In this document: one piece after another, positions 7,270 to 14,912 of the stretch
Numbering within the stretch: position 1 is the first letter of the stretch
How the letters are laid out: each line of letters begins with the position of its first letter
Assembly (NCBI GenBank): GCA_040380145.1
Contig: JBEIJQ010000049.1
Location: 1-19,793 of the forward strand
DNA from: JBEIJQ01 sp040380145
GTDB taxonomy: Bacteria; Bacteroidota; Bacteroidia; Chitinophagales; Saprospiraceae
DNA: 19,793 bases
Direction: 5' to 3'
Notes under the pieces: model-generated
What the model saw: only the letters and a program-made list of their open reading frames with translations
Databases searched by the model: none
Told to the model about the DNA's origin: nothing
Made by a program: the position numbers and the translations under genes

Positions 7270-8790
7270 ATGAAACCGATCCGCTCCGCGCTGATTTCCG
7301 TTTACAACAAAGACGGCCTCGAACCACTTGTGCGCACCTTGGCCGGATTCGGAACGACCCTGTATTCCACGGGTGGCACCCAGCAGTTCATAGAGTCGCT
7401 CGGACTGTCCGTCGTGCCGGTGGAGTCGCTCACGGGCTATCCCTCCATTTTGGACGGAAGGGTGAAGACCCTCCACCCCAAGATCTTCGGGGGGATACTC
7501 GCAAAGCGCGACGAAGCCCACCTCGGCGAACTACAGCGGTACGAGATCCCGGAAATAGACCTCGTGGTGGTGGATCTGTACCCCTTCGAGGACACCCTAG
7601 CGCAAACCGACGACGAGGCGGCGATCATCGAGAAAATCGACATCGGCGGCATTTCGCTGATCCGCGCGGCGGCCAAAAACTTCCGCGATGTGGCGATCGT
7701 GGCCGACCGCTCCGGATATGCGCCCCTGCTCGAGGTGCTGCGCGCCAAAAACGGTTGCACCGAACTGTCGGACCGGCAATTTTTCGCGCGGCGGGCCTTT
7801 GCGGTTTCCTCCCACTACGACACGGCCATTTACCGCTGGTTCGACCGATCGGGCGGCGGCGGGGCATTCAAACAGAGCGTTCTCGATTCCCGTCCGCTGC
7901 GCTACGGCGAAAACCCCCATCAATCGGGCATCTACTACGGCCGCTTGGAGGATCTTTTCGATATCCACGAGGGAAAAGAACTGTCGTACAACAACCTCGT
8001 GGACATCGACGCGGCGGTGATCCTGATGCGGGAGTTTCTCGCCTCGGAACCGACCTTTGCGATCCTGAAGCACACCAACGCTTGCGGCGTGGCCACGCGC
8101 CCCACGCTCCGGGCCGCTTGGGACGCCGCCTTGGCCGCCGATCCCGTTTCGGCGTTCGGCGGTGTTTTCGTGTGCAACCGCGAGGTGGACCTCGAAACGG
8201 CCGAGGCCATCAACCAATTGTTTTACGAAGTGCTCGTCGCGCCGGGCTTTTCGCCCGAGGCCAAGGTCCTGCTGGCGGCCAAGAAAAACCGCATTTTGCT
8301 GCGCATCAAGCACTGGGAAACCCAACCCAGGGTGTTCAAATCCATCCTCAACGGCGTGATCGAGCACGATGCCGACCTGCGCACCGAAACCGAAGCGGAT
8401 CTGAACGCCGTCACGCTGGCCAAGCCCGGTGCGGCCGCCCGGCGCGACTTGCTGTTTGCCCTCAAATGCGCCAAACACCTCAAGTCCAATGCCATCGCAC
8501 TGGTCAAAAACGAACAGTTGCTGGGCATGGGCTGTGGACAGACCTCGCGGGTGGACGCGCTGCAACAGGCCATCCACAAGGCGCGCCAATTCGGTTTCGA
8601 CCTTTCGGGGGCCGTTATGGCCTCCGAAGCGTTTTTCCCCTTCCCCGATTGCGTGGAAATCGCCCATGCGGCGGGCATCGCGGCAGTGGCACAGCCCGGC
8701 GGTTCGATCAAGGACGCCGACAGCATCGCTTTCTGCGACGCGCACGGCCTCGCCATGGTACTGACCGGCGTGCGGCATTTCAAGCATTGA
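7270..8790 (+). CDS. purH: Bifunctional AICAR transformylase / IMP cyclohydrolase
   Basis: The 506-residue enzyme carries out the last two steps of de novo purine synthesis: formylation of AICAR with 10-formyltetrahydrofolate, then ring closure to IMP. The N-terminal MGS-like cyclohydrolase domain (about 1-190) shows STGGTQQ near 33-39 and GRVKTLHPKIFGGIL at 63-77. The transformylase domain shows RYGENPHQ at 211-218, catalytic Lys267-His268 in KHTNACGVA and GCGQTSRVDA at 421-430. Length and motifs are complete. The ATG at 7270 is chosen because it begins KPIRSALISVYNK directly; an upstream in-frame ATG at 7096 would lie inside the lipid kinase gene and cross the promoter. It converges on the WecA-like gene with only 21 bases between stops. 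Confidence 0.97.
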   Translation: MKPIRSALISVYNKDGLEPLVRTLAGFGTTLYSTGGTQQFIESLGLSVVPVESLTGYPSILDGRVKTLHPKIFGGILAKRDEAHLGELQRYEIPEIDLVVVDLYPFEDTLAQTDDEAAIIEKIDIGGISLIRAAAKNFRDVAIVADRSGYAPLLEVLRAKNGCTELSDRQFFARRAFAVSSHYDTAIYRWFDRSGGGGAFKQSVLDSRPLRYGENPHQSGIYYGRLEDLFDIHEGKELSYNNLVDIDAAVILMREFLASEPTFAILKHTNACGVATRPTLRAAWDAALAADPVSAFGGVFVCNREVDLETAEAINQLFYEVLVAPGFSPEAKVLLAAKKNRILLRIKHWETQPRVFKSILNGVIEHDADLRTETEADLNAVTLAKPGAAARRDLLFALKCAKHLKSNAIALVKNEQLLGMGCGQTSRVDALQQAIHKARQFGFDLSGAVMASEAFFPFPDCVEIAHAAGIAAVAQPGGSIKDADSIAFCDAHGLAMVLTGVRHFKH

Positions 8791-8795
8791 TTCCT

Positions 8796-8819
8796 CGGGG
8801 CAGACAGCGTGTCACCCCG
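8796..8819. terminator. Hairpin at the convergent ends of purH and the wecA-like gene
   Basis: CGGGG (8796-8800) pairs with CCCCG (8815-8819), and inside it GACA (8803-8806) pairs with TGTC (8810-8813) around a GCG loop. It covers the stop codon of the minus-strand gene and begins six bases after the purH stop. There is no T tract, so it may work as a weak bidirectional terminator or a 3' end stabiliser. Confidence 0.35.
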
Positions 8820-9885
8820 CCTCGGCCGGCATGGCGGCCTGCTGGATTTCCCTTTTCCGCTTGGCTGTTCGGAACAGCCAGCCCGCCAGTAGGAGCGCGA
8901 GGGCGACGACCAGCAGCAGGAGGTTGATGGTGCCCAGCGATTGCAGGCTATACACCAGGGCGATGAAAACCATGTTCACTCCGATCAGGATCCCGGTGGA
9001 CTGCATGTGGCTGAACCCAAGGTCGAGCAGCAGGTGGTGGATATGGTTGCGGTCGGGCGAAAACGGGGAACGCCCCCGGAAAATGCGCACGGAAAAAACA
9101 CGGATCGTGTCGAAAATCGGGACGATCAAAATCCCGATGGCCACCGCCGGCACCGATTGGACGGTGGTCGGCCCGTGGTACACGCGATTGAATTCGATGA
9201 AGCGGATCGCCAAGACCGCACACACCAGGCCGATGATCAAGGAGCCGGTGTCGCCCATAAAGATCCGCGCCGGGGTGATGTTGTAATGCAGAAAAGCGGC
9301 CAGCGTACCGGTTAGCGCCGATGCCAGGATCACCTCTTCCACATTGCCGTTCACATAAAACCAACTGCCGAAAGACAGGCAGGCCAAAAAGCCGATACTG
9401 GCCGACAGCCCGTTGATGCCGTCTATGAGGTTCACGGCATTGATGATGCCCACGATCGTGACCGTCGAAAGTCCCACACTGATCAAATAAGGCAGCTCGT
9501 CTATGCCGAAAACCCCGTACAGGCTCGTGATGCGCACATCGGCCCGCAAGACCAATATGGCGGTGGCCATGAATTCGCCCGCAAATTTCTGCATGGGCGT
9601 GAGCGGCAAAATATCGTCGCGCGCTCCGACCAAAAAGATCACCGCCAAGGCACTGACGATGTACTGCAATTGGCCACCGTCCAGGAACGGCGACCAGAAA
9701 CAGACCGAAAACAGGCAGCCGATGAACATGGCGATCCCACCCAAACGCGGAACTTTTGTCGTATGCGATGCCCGTTCGCCCGGTTCGTCGAATATGTGCT
9801 TTTCCCGGGCGATTTTGATGATCGAGGGTATGGCAAAAAAAGCGATCAGAAAAGCGGTCAGAAAACTGAGTACTATTTCATACAT
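8812..9885 (-). CDS. Undecaprenyl-phosphate sugar-1-phosphate transferase (WecA/TagO/MraY family)
   Basis: A 357-residue polytopic membrane protein of glycosyltransferase family 4. It transfers a sugar-1-phosphate (typically GlcNAc-1-P) from a UDP-sugar to undecaprenyl phosphate, the first step of O-antigen, capsule or teichoic-acid type glycan synthesis. Motifs are DEPGERASHTTKVPRLGG at 33-50, GARDD at 87-91, NAVNLIDGINGL at 149-160, FMGDTGS at 209-215, and the cytoplasmic loop ending in DRNHIHH at 278-284, the HIHH motif of WecA-type rather than MraY-type enzymes. About ten hydrophobic segments are visible, the first at residues 4-22. It starts a leftward transcript divergent from rbfA. Substrate identity is inferred; the diacetamido-uronic-acid cassette further along may feed the same glycan. 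Confidence 0.92.
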   Translation of the reverse strand: MYEIVLSFLTAFLIAFFAIPSIIKIAREKHIFDEPGERASHTTKVPRLGGIAMFIGCLFSVCFWSPFLDGGQLQYIVSALAVIFLVGARDDILPLTPMQKFAGEFMATAILVLRADVRITSLYGVFGIDELPYLISVGLSTVTIVGIINAVNLIDGINGLSASIGFLACLSFGSWFYVNGNVEEVILASALTGTLAAFLHYNITPARIFMGDTGSLIIGLVCAVLAIRFIEFNRVYHGPTTVQSVPAVAIGILIVPIFDTIRVFSVRIFRGRSPFSPDRNHIHHLLLDLGFSHMQSTGILIGVNMVFIALVYSLQSLGTINLLLLVVALALLLAGWLFRTAKRKREIQQAAMPAEAG

Positions 9886-9983
9886 GGGCAGCCATGGCTT
9901 CTGGTGATTACTTGACCGGCCTACTTGTCGGAATTTTCAGGGTATCGGAACGTTCGCTCGTGGGGCGAACGAGCGCCGAGGGG

Positions 9984-9991
9984 CAAATTTA
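9984..9991 (-). promoter_or_regulatory. -7 promoter element of the wecA-like gene
   Basis: On the minus strand this is TAAATTTG, a full TAnnTTTG match, 98 bases upstream of the ATG at 9885. A TTTG on the same strand at 10016-10019 lies 24 bases further upstream, slightly farther than the usual -33 spacing. Confidence 0.5.
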
Positions 9992-9997
9992 GGGCAG

Positions 9998-10019
9998 TTT
10001 GTGGCTTATGGGCCACAAA
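9998..10019. repeat. 8-bp perfect inverted repeat between divergent promoters
   Basis: TTTGTGGC (9998-10005), a six-base spacer, then GCCACAAA (10012-10019). It is centred between the -7 elements of the divergent wecA-like gene and rbfA. Each arm contains a TTTG that could serve as the -33 element of one promoter, so it may be a shared promoter core or an operator. Confidence 0.5.
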
Positions 10020-10026
10020 TTAACCT

Positions 10027-10034
10027 TAGTTTTG
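10027..10034 (+). promoter_or_regulatory. -7 promoter element of rbfA
   Basis: TAGTTTTG, a full TAnnTTTG match, 36 bases upstream of the rbfA ATG at 10071. The TTTG at 9998-10001 is a possible -33 element with 25 bases between, a slightly long spacing. Confidence 0.55.
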
Positions 10035-10070
10035 CGTTTATTTTCCGTAAATCAAGAAAAAACGCCTTCC

Positions 10071-10436
10071 ATGGACAGCATACGACAGCGCCAAATAGCC
10101 GAAAACATCCGCCGCGAAATGAGCGCGGTGTTCCAAATGGAGGGCGCCAACATTTACGGGCAGCAAACGCTCGTGACCATCACCGCCGTCCGCGTCACCT
10201 CGGATCTGGGTGCTGCCCGCATCTACCTCAGCGTGTTCAACTCTCCTTCCAAAGAGGATGTGCTCGACCGGATCAACGAAAACCATTACCGGCTCCGCTC
10301 TGCCCTCACGCCACGCATCCGCAATCAAGTGCGCCGCATCCCCACCATCGAGTTCTTTCTCGACGATACACTCGACGAAGTGGCCAAGTTGGACCGTTTG
10401 TTCGACGACATCAAAAAACAGGAAGGAGAATCCTGA
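10071..10436 (+). CDS. rbfA: 30S ribosome-binding factor A
   Basis: The 121-residue protein matches RbfA, a KH-fold factor that binds immature 30S subunits and helps mature the 5' end of 16S rRNA, important in the cold. It shows the N-terminal helix with RQRQIAENIRREMSAVF, then VTITAVRVTSDLGAARIYLSVF (the beta strand that carries the family signature), LRSALTPRIRNQVRRIPTIEFFLDDT and a C-terminal acidic/basic helix. The ATG at 10071 is chosen because RbfA proteins start just before this helix. The in-frame ATG at 9999 would run through the -7 element at 10027-10034. The length is typical. Confidence 0.93.
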   Translation: MDSIRQRQIAENIRREMSAVFQMEGANIYGQQTLVTITAVRVTSDLGAARIYLSVFNSPSKEDVLDRINENHYRLRSALTPRIRNQVRRIPTIEFFLDDTLDEVAKLDRLFDDIKKQEGES

Positions 10437-10449
10437 TCGTTTTTTGTGC

Positions 10450-10505
10450 GGGCCCCTTTTGCTTACGGGTCTTCGCGCCCGATGGCCCTTCGGCGGGATT
10501 TTTTT
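10450..10505 (+). terminator. Weak terminator-like structure after rbfA
   Basis: GGGCC (10450-10454) can pair with GGCCC (10484-10488), enclosing CGGG/CCCG (10466-10469 with 10478-10481). Alternatively CCCG (10478-10481) pairs with CGGG (10494-10497). A run of seven T follows at 10499-10505. The stems are short, so this is tentative. Confidence 0.3.
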
Positions 10506-10555
10506 CGATATCCAGACCAATAAGCAAAGCAGAATTCGGCTTGCCCCGAAAAACC

Positions 10556-10563
10556 TACCTTTG
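10556..10563 (+). promoter_or_regulatory. -7 promoter element of the RND efflux gene
   Basis: TACCTTTG is a full TAnnTTTG match, 59 bases before the ATG at 10623. The surrounding CGAAAAAC-C-TACCTTTGC-ACGG is nearly the same as the purH promoter. A perfect palindrome CCCTGCAGGG (10574-10583) begins ten bases downstream, near the expected transcription start. Confidence 0.6.
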
Positions 10564-10573
10564 CACGGCCCTT

Positions 10574-10583
10574 CCCTGCAGGG
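10574..10583. promoter_or_regulatory. 10-bp palindrome near the RND gene transcription start
   Basis: CCCTGCAGGG is a perfect palindrome immediately downstream of the -7 element. The position suits a repressor operator, but no regulator gene is adjacent and a chance palindrome of this size is possible. Confidence 0.3.
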
Positions 10584-10622
10584 TCCGAAACGTATTTGTC
10601 CCAACCCCCAGGCCGCACGCCG

Positions 10623-13600
10623 ATGTCTTCCCTGTCCACCATCTCCGTCCGCCGGCCCGTGCTGGCCATCGTGATGAACCTGGCCATCCTGCTGTTCGGA
10701 TGGATCGGCTATACATTTCTCGGGGTACGCGAATTTCCCGCCATCGACCCGCCGGTGATCACCGTGCGGACAAACTACGCGGGCGCCAACGCCGCCATCA
10801 TCGAATCGCAGATCACGGAGCCCTTGGAAAAAGCCATCAACGGCATCGAGGGCATCCGTTCCATCTCATCGGCCAGCAACCTCGGCAACAGCGCTATCAC
10901 GGTGGAGTTCAACCTCGGGGCCGATATGGAGGCCGCCGCCAACGATGTGCGCGACAAAGTTTCGCAGGCCATCCGCCAATTGCCGCAGGACATCGACGGG
11001 CCACCCGTGGTGGTCAAGTCCGACGCCAATTCGGACGCCATCATTTCGATGACGCTGCAGAGCGACACGCGCAGCCACCTCGAAGTGAGCGATTTTGCTG
11101 AAAATACGGTGGCGCAGCGCCTGCAGACCATCCCCGGCGTGAGCAACATACAGCTATGGGGACAAAAGCGCTATGCCATGCGCCTGTGGCTGGATCCGGT
11201 GCGGCTGGCCGCTTTCGGCCTCACGCCCTTGGACGTGAAAAAGGCCCTCGATCGCGAAAATGTGGAACTGCCCGCCGGCAAACTCTCCGGCGACCGCACC
11301 GAACTGACCGTGAAAACGAACGCGCGCCTGCAAAGCCCGGAGGCATTCGAAAACCTCATCCTCCGCGAGGACGCCAAGGGCCGCTTCGTACGATTGCTCG
11401 ATGTGGGCCGCGCCGAACTGGGACCCGAAAACGAAGAGACCATCCTCCGACAGTCGGGCGTGCCGATGATCGGACTGGCCGTGGTGCCCCAGCCGGGCGC
11501 CAATCTGATCGACATCGCCGATGAGTTTTACCGCCGCATGGAACAGCTCAAAAAAGAACTGCCGGCGGACTATCGCGTGGACATCGCCCTCGACAACACG
11601 ATCTTCGTGCGCCGGTCCATCGTCGAGGTGGTGGAAACGCTGGGCATCGCCGTCGCGTTGGTGGTGCTGATCATTTATCTGTTTTTCCGGGATTGGGTGG
11701 TGGCTTTCCGTCCGCTGATCGACATCCCGGTGTCGTTGGTGGGCGCTTTTTTCATCATGTACGCACTCGGCTACTCCATCAATGTACTGACCCTGCTGGC
11801 CATCGTGCTGGCCACGGGACTCGTGGTGGACGACGGCATCGTGGTCACCGAAAACATCTACAAGCGCATCGAAAAGGGGCTTTCTCCCATGGAGGCGGCC
11901 ATCGAGGGCACGCGCGAGATCTTTTTTGCCGTCGTGTCCACCTCGGTTACCCTGGCCGCCGTTTTTTTGCCCATCATCTTCATGGAAGGTTTCGTGGGCA
12001 AGCTGTTCCAAGAATTCGGCATCGTGCTGGCTGGCTCGGTGCTGATCTCCGCCTTTGTTTCGCTCACGCTCACGCCCATGCTCAACGCCCATCTGGTGCG
12101 CAAAAACACCGGACCGGGCTGGTTTTACCGGGTGACGGAGCCTTTTTTCACGGGCATGGAAAACAGCTACCGGCTTTCGCTCGACCGCTTTTTGCGCCGC
12201 CGCTGGCTGGCCCTGCCCATCGTGGCGCTATCCGTCGGACTGATCTTTTGGGTGGGCGGGCTGCTGCCCAACGAACTCGCGCCGCTGGAAGACCGCAGCG
12301 CGTTCCGGGTATCGGTGACAGCTCCGGAGGGAGCGTCGTACGAGTACACGGATTTTTTCATGAAAAAACTCACGGCTTTCGTGTTGGATTCCGTTCCGGA
12401 AAAAAAGGCGCTGCTCTCGGTCACAGCGCCCGGATTCACCGGTTCGGGGGCCGTGAACACGGGTTTCATGCGGTTTCGACTGAACGACCCGGAGGAAAGG
12501 AAACGCACCCAGCAACAGGTCGCCGACTACATCACCGCCAAGACGCGGGCCTTCCCCGAGGCGCGCTGCTTCGTGATCCAAGACCAGACCATCTCCACGG
12601 GCGGCACCGCCCGGTTCGGTCTGCCAGTGCAGTATGTGATCCAAGCCCCGAACTTCGAGCGGCTGCGCGAGGTGTTGCCCAAATTTTTGGAAGAGGCCAA
12701 CAAAGAACCGGTTTTCCAGGGCGTGGACGTCAACCTCAAGTTCAACAAGCCCGAACTCGACATTTCGATCGACCGCGAACGCGCCCAGGCACTCGGCGTT
12801 TCGGTGCTCGATATCGCACAGACCCTGCAGCTGAGCTTCAGCGGCGTGCGGTTTGGCTATTTTCCCCTGAACGACCGCCAATACCAAGTCATCGGACAAT
12901 TTGACCGCGCTAACCGCGACGAGCCGCTCGACCTGTCGTCCGCTTATGTGCGCAACGCTGCCGGCGACCTGATCCAGCTCGACAACCTCGTTCGGATCGA
13001 AGAAAAAAGCAGCCCCCCGCAACTGTACCACTACAACCGGTATATGTCGGCCACCGTCTCGGCGGGCCTGGCCCCGGGCAAGACCATCGGCGACGGCATC
13101 GCCGCGATGGACGCGATCGCGGCAAGGGTTTTGGACAGGGATTTTTCGACCGAATTGACGGGGGCCTCCCGCGATTTCCAAGAAAGCTCGTCCAATGCAC
13201 TCTTTGCCTTCGGGCTTGCCCTGCTGCTGATCTACCTGATCTTGGCCGCGCAGTTCGAAAGTTTCGTGTCGCCGTTCATCATCATGTTGACGGTTCCGCT
13301 CGCGCTGTCGGGTGCCGTGCTTACACTTTGGTACTTCAACGGGACGCTCAACATTTTCAGCCAGATCGGCATCATCATGCTCATCGGACTGGTCACCAAG
13401 AACGGCATCCTGCTGGTGGAGTTCAGCAACCAACTTCGCCGCCAGGGTCAACCCCTCGCAGAGGCGGTCCGCAACGGCGCAGCGGCCCGCTTGCGACCTA
13501 TCCTGATGACCAGCCTCGCCACGGCACTGGGGGCACTGCCCATCGCCCTCGCGCTAGGCGCGGGTGCCGAAAGCCGCAAAGGAATGGGAATGGTGATCGT

Positions 13601-13709
13601 TGGCGGGGTGCTCTTTGCCCTCGTGCTCACACTCTTCGTGGTACCGGCGGCCTACACGCTGCTCGCCCCCAAAACGGTCGCCCAAGAATCCCCGGACGGG
13701 GACTCCTGA
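10623..13709 (+). CDS. RND efflux permease (AcrB/MexB-type, HAE family)
   Basis: The 1028-residue product is an inner-membrane proton-driven multidrug-type exporter. TM1 is at about residues 12-31 (VLAIVMNLAILLFGWIGYTF), followed by the porter segment with TNYAGANAAIIESQIT. TM2 onward starts at about 335. TM4 carries the proton-relay pair Asp403-Asp404 in VVDDGIVVTENIYKR, TM7 is at about 524-548, and TM8-12 lie at about 858-1010 with Lys926 in TKNGILLVEF, equivalent to the AcrB TM10 lysine. The relay residues are intact and length is normal. The ATG at 10623 gives the typical short N-terminus before SVRRPVLAI. No membrane-fusion adaptor or TolC-like gene is next to it, so it must share partners encoded elsewhere. 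The substrate is unknown. Confidence 0.93.
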   Translation: MSSLSTISVRRPVLAIVMNLAILLFGWIGYTFLGVREFPAIDPPVITVRTNYAGANAAIIESQITEPLEKAINGIEGIRSISSASNLGNSAITVEFNLGADMEAAANDVRDKVSQAIRQLPQDIDGPPVVVKSDANSDAIISMTLQSDTRSHLEVSDFAENTVAQRLQTIPGVSNIQLWGQKRYAMRLWLDPVRLAAFGLTPLDVKKALDRENVELPAGKLSGDRTELTVKTNARLQSPEAFENLILREDAKGRFVRLLDVGRAELGPENEETILRQSGVPMIGLAVVPQPGANLIDIADEFYRRMEQLKKELPADYRVDIALDNTIFVRRSIVEVVETLGIAVALVVLIIYLFFRDWVVAFRPLIDIPVSLVGAFFIMYALGYSINVLTLLAIVLATGLVVDDGIVVTENIYKRIEKGLSPMEAAIEGTREIFFAVVSTSVTLAAVFLPIIFMEGFVGKLFQEFGIVLAGSVLISAFVSLTLTPMLNAHLVRKNTGPGWFYRVTEPFFTGMENSYRLSLDRFLRRRWLALPIVALSVGLIFWVGGLLPNELAPLEDRSAFRVSVTAPEGASYEYTDFFMKKLTAFVLDSVPEKKALLSVTAPGFTGSGAVNTGFMRFRLNDPEERKRTQQQVADYITAKTRAFPEARCFVIQDQTISTGGTARFGLPVQYVIQAPNFERLREVLPKFLEEANKEPVFQGVDVNLKFNKPELDISIDRERAQALGVSVLDIAQTLQLSFSGVRFGYFPLNDRQYQVIGQFDRANRDEPLDLSSAYVRNAAGDLIQLDNLVRIEEKSSPPQLYHYNRYMSATVSAGLAPGKTIGDGIAAMDAIAARVLDRDFSTELTGASRDFQESSSNALFAFGLALLLIYLILAAQFESFVSPFIIMLTVPLALSGAVLTLWYFNGTLNIFSQIGIIMLIGLVTKNGILLVEFSNQLRRQGQPLAEAVRNGAAARLRPILMTSLATALGALPIALALGAGAESRKGMGMVIVGGVLFALVLTLFVVPAAYTLLAPKTVAQESPDGDS

Positions 13710-13882
13710 ACACAACAAACCTTTTCGCCAGAGGATCCCGCGTGAAACGCCGTTAGATGGGATCGGCCCGAAATGATCGTTGGAAATCGAAAGCGTTGTG
13801 CCCCAACAAAGCCCCGGTCGGTAAAACACGCTCCCAATCTTCCCACCTTCGCATGATTTCCGCCGTTTTGGCCGAACTTGCG

Positions 13883-13890
13883 TACTTTCG
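13883..13890 (+). promoter_or_regulatory. Candidate -7 element of gmk
   Basis: TACTTTCG matches TAnnTTTG with one mismatch and lies 42 bases before the gmk ATG. The rest of the 223-base gap after the RND gene holds a small GCGT-gaa-ACGC hairpin (13740-13750) and no convincing gene. Confidence 0.35.
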
Positions 13891-13932
13891 CGGCGTCAAT
13901 CCGAGGAATCGTCCGTTTGTAGATTTTTTGCC

Positions 13933-14508
13933 ATGCCCCAAACCGGAAAACTGATCGTGTTCACCGCCCCCTCCGGGGCCGGCAAGACCAGCATCGTTCG
14001 CTTCTTGCTCAAGACCGACCCCCGGCTGGCCTTTTCCATATCGGCCTGTACGCGGGATCGGCGACCCAACGAAGTGGACGGACAGGACTATTACTTCATC
14101 TCCTTGGAAGAATTCCGGAAAAAAATAAGCCGTGGCGAGTTTCTCGAATGGCAGGAGGTGTACGCCGACCAGTTGTACGGAACCCTTCGCAGCGAAGTGG
14201 AAAGGCTGTGGGCCGAGGGACTTCATGTACTGTTCGACATCGATGTGAAAGGTGCTCTGAACCTCAAAAAACTGTACAGCGAGAACGCCCTGTTGGTGTT
14301 CGTGAAGCCCCCTTCTCCCGAAATCCTGTTCGAACGGTTGCGCAACCGGCGCACCGAGGACGAGGAGAGCATGCGCAAGCGGATCGCCCGTGCCACCGAG
14401 GAGCTTGGCTACGAAGACCGCTGCGATGTGGTGCTCGTCAACGACGTATTGGAAGATGCGCAACGGGAAGCCCTCGCGCTCGTGGATCGTTTCATCCGGT
14501 CATCTTGA
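13933..14508 (+). CDS. gmk: Guanylate kinase
   Basis: The 191-residue enzyme phosphorylates GMP to GDP with ATP in the cytosol. The P-loop is APSGAGKTS at 12-20. The GMP-binding segment runs through ACTRDRRPNEVDGQDYYF at 39-56, GEFLEW at 68-73 and YGT at 82-84. FDIDVKGA at 101-108 is the Walker-B-like strand, and the lid segment RLRNRRTEDEESMRKR lies at 135-150. All expected residues are present and the length is typical. It is followed 13 bases later by apaG, so the two are probably co-transcribed. YicC, often beside gmk in other bacteria, is not present. Confidence 0.97.
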   Translation: MPQTGKLIVFTAPSGAGKTSIVRFLLKTDPRLAFSISACTRDRRPNEVDGQDYYFISLEEFRKKISRGEFLEWQEVYADQLYGTLRSEVERLWAEGLHVLFDIDVKGALNLKKLYSENALLVFVKPPSPEILFERLRNRRTEDEESMRKRIARATEELGYEDRCDVVLVNDVLEDAQREALALVDRFIRSS

Positions 14509-14521
14509 ATTTTTCAGCGAA

Positions 14522-14905
14522 ATGGTCAAGGCCAATACCGAGGGCATACTCGTCAGCGTGGAGACATCCTATCAACCCACGCATTCGGCTCGGGCCGGCC
14601 AACATTTTTTTGCCTACCGGATCACGGTCGAAAACCTCGGAGGATACACCGTACAGTTGTTGAGGCGACACTGGCACATCGTGGAGGGCGACGGCTTGAG
14701 GCGCGAGGTGGAGGGCGAGGGCGTGGTCGGCGAGCAGCCGGTGATCAGCCCCGGACAAAAACACCGCTATATTTCCGGATGCGGATTCAGCAGCGAGATA
14801 GGCAAGATGTACGGTACTTTTCTGATGAAAAGAGAAGTGGACGGGCACGAGTTTCGGGCCGAAATACCGCCCTTCGTCATGGTCGTACCGCACAAGCTCA
14901 ACTGA
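14522..14905 (+). CDS. apaG: ApaG-domain protein
   Basis: The 127-residue product matches the ApaG (DUF525) family, small immunoglobulin-like fold proteins linked in other bacteria to Co2+ resistance, Mg2+ efflux and diadenosine tetraphosphate levels; the molecular activity is unsettled. Visible family features are ITVENLGGYTVQLLRRHWHI near residues 31-50, EGEGVVGEQPVISPGQKHRYISG near 60-84 and GTFLMKREVDG near 94-106. The ATG at 14522 gives the usual length of about 125 residues. It follows gmk by 13 bases and ends only seven bases from the stop of the convergent oxidoreductase gene. Confidence 0.93.
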   Translation: MVKANTEGILVSVETSYQPTHSARAGQHFFAYRITVENLGGYTVQLLRRHWHIVEGDGLRREVEGEGVVGEQPVISPGQKHRYISGCGFSSEIGKMYGTFLMKREVDGHEFRAEIPPFVMVVPHKLN

Positions 14906-14912
14906 AAAGCCC

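Noticed and set aside
9947..9978. CGCTCGT/ACGAGCG hairpin upstream of the wecA-like gene
   Set aside because: It is a 7-bp stem in the leader of the minus-strand gene with no T run and overlapping alternative pairings, so no function can be assigned.
12228..13451. Minus-strand reading frame of 407 codons
   Set aside because: It is antisense to the RND permease and histidine/glutamine-rich in the way of a shadow frame.
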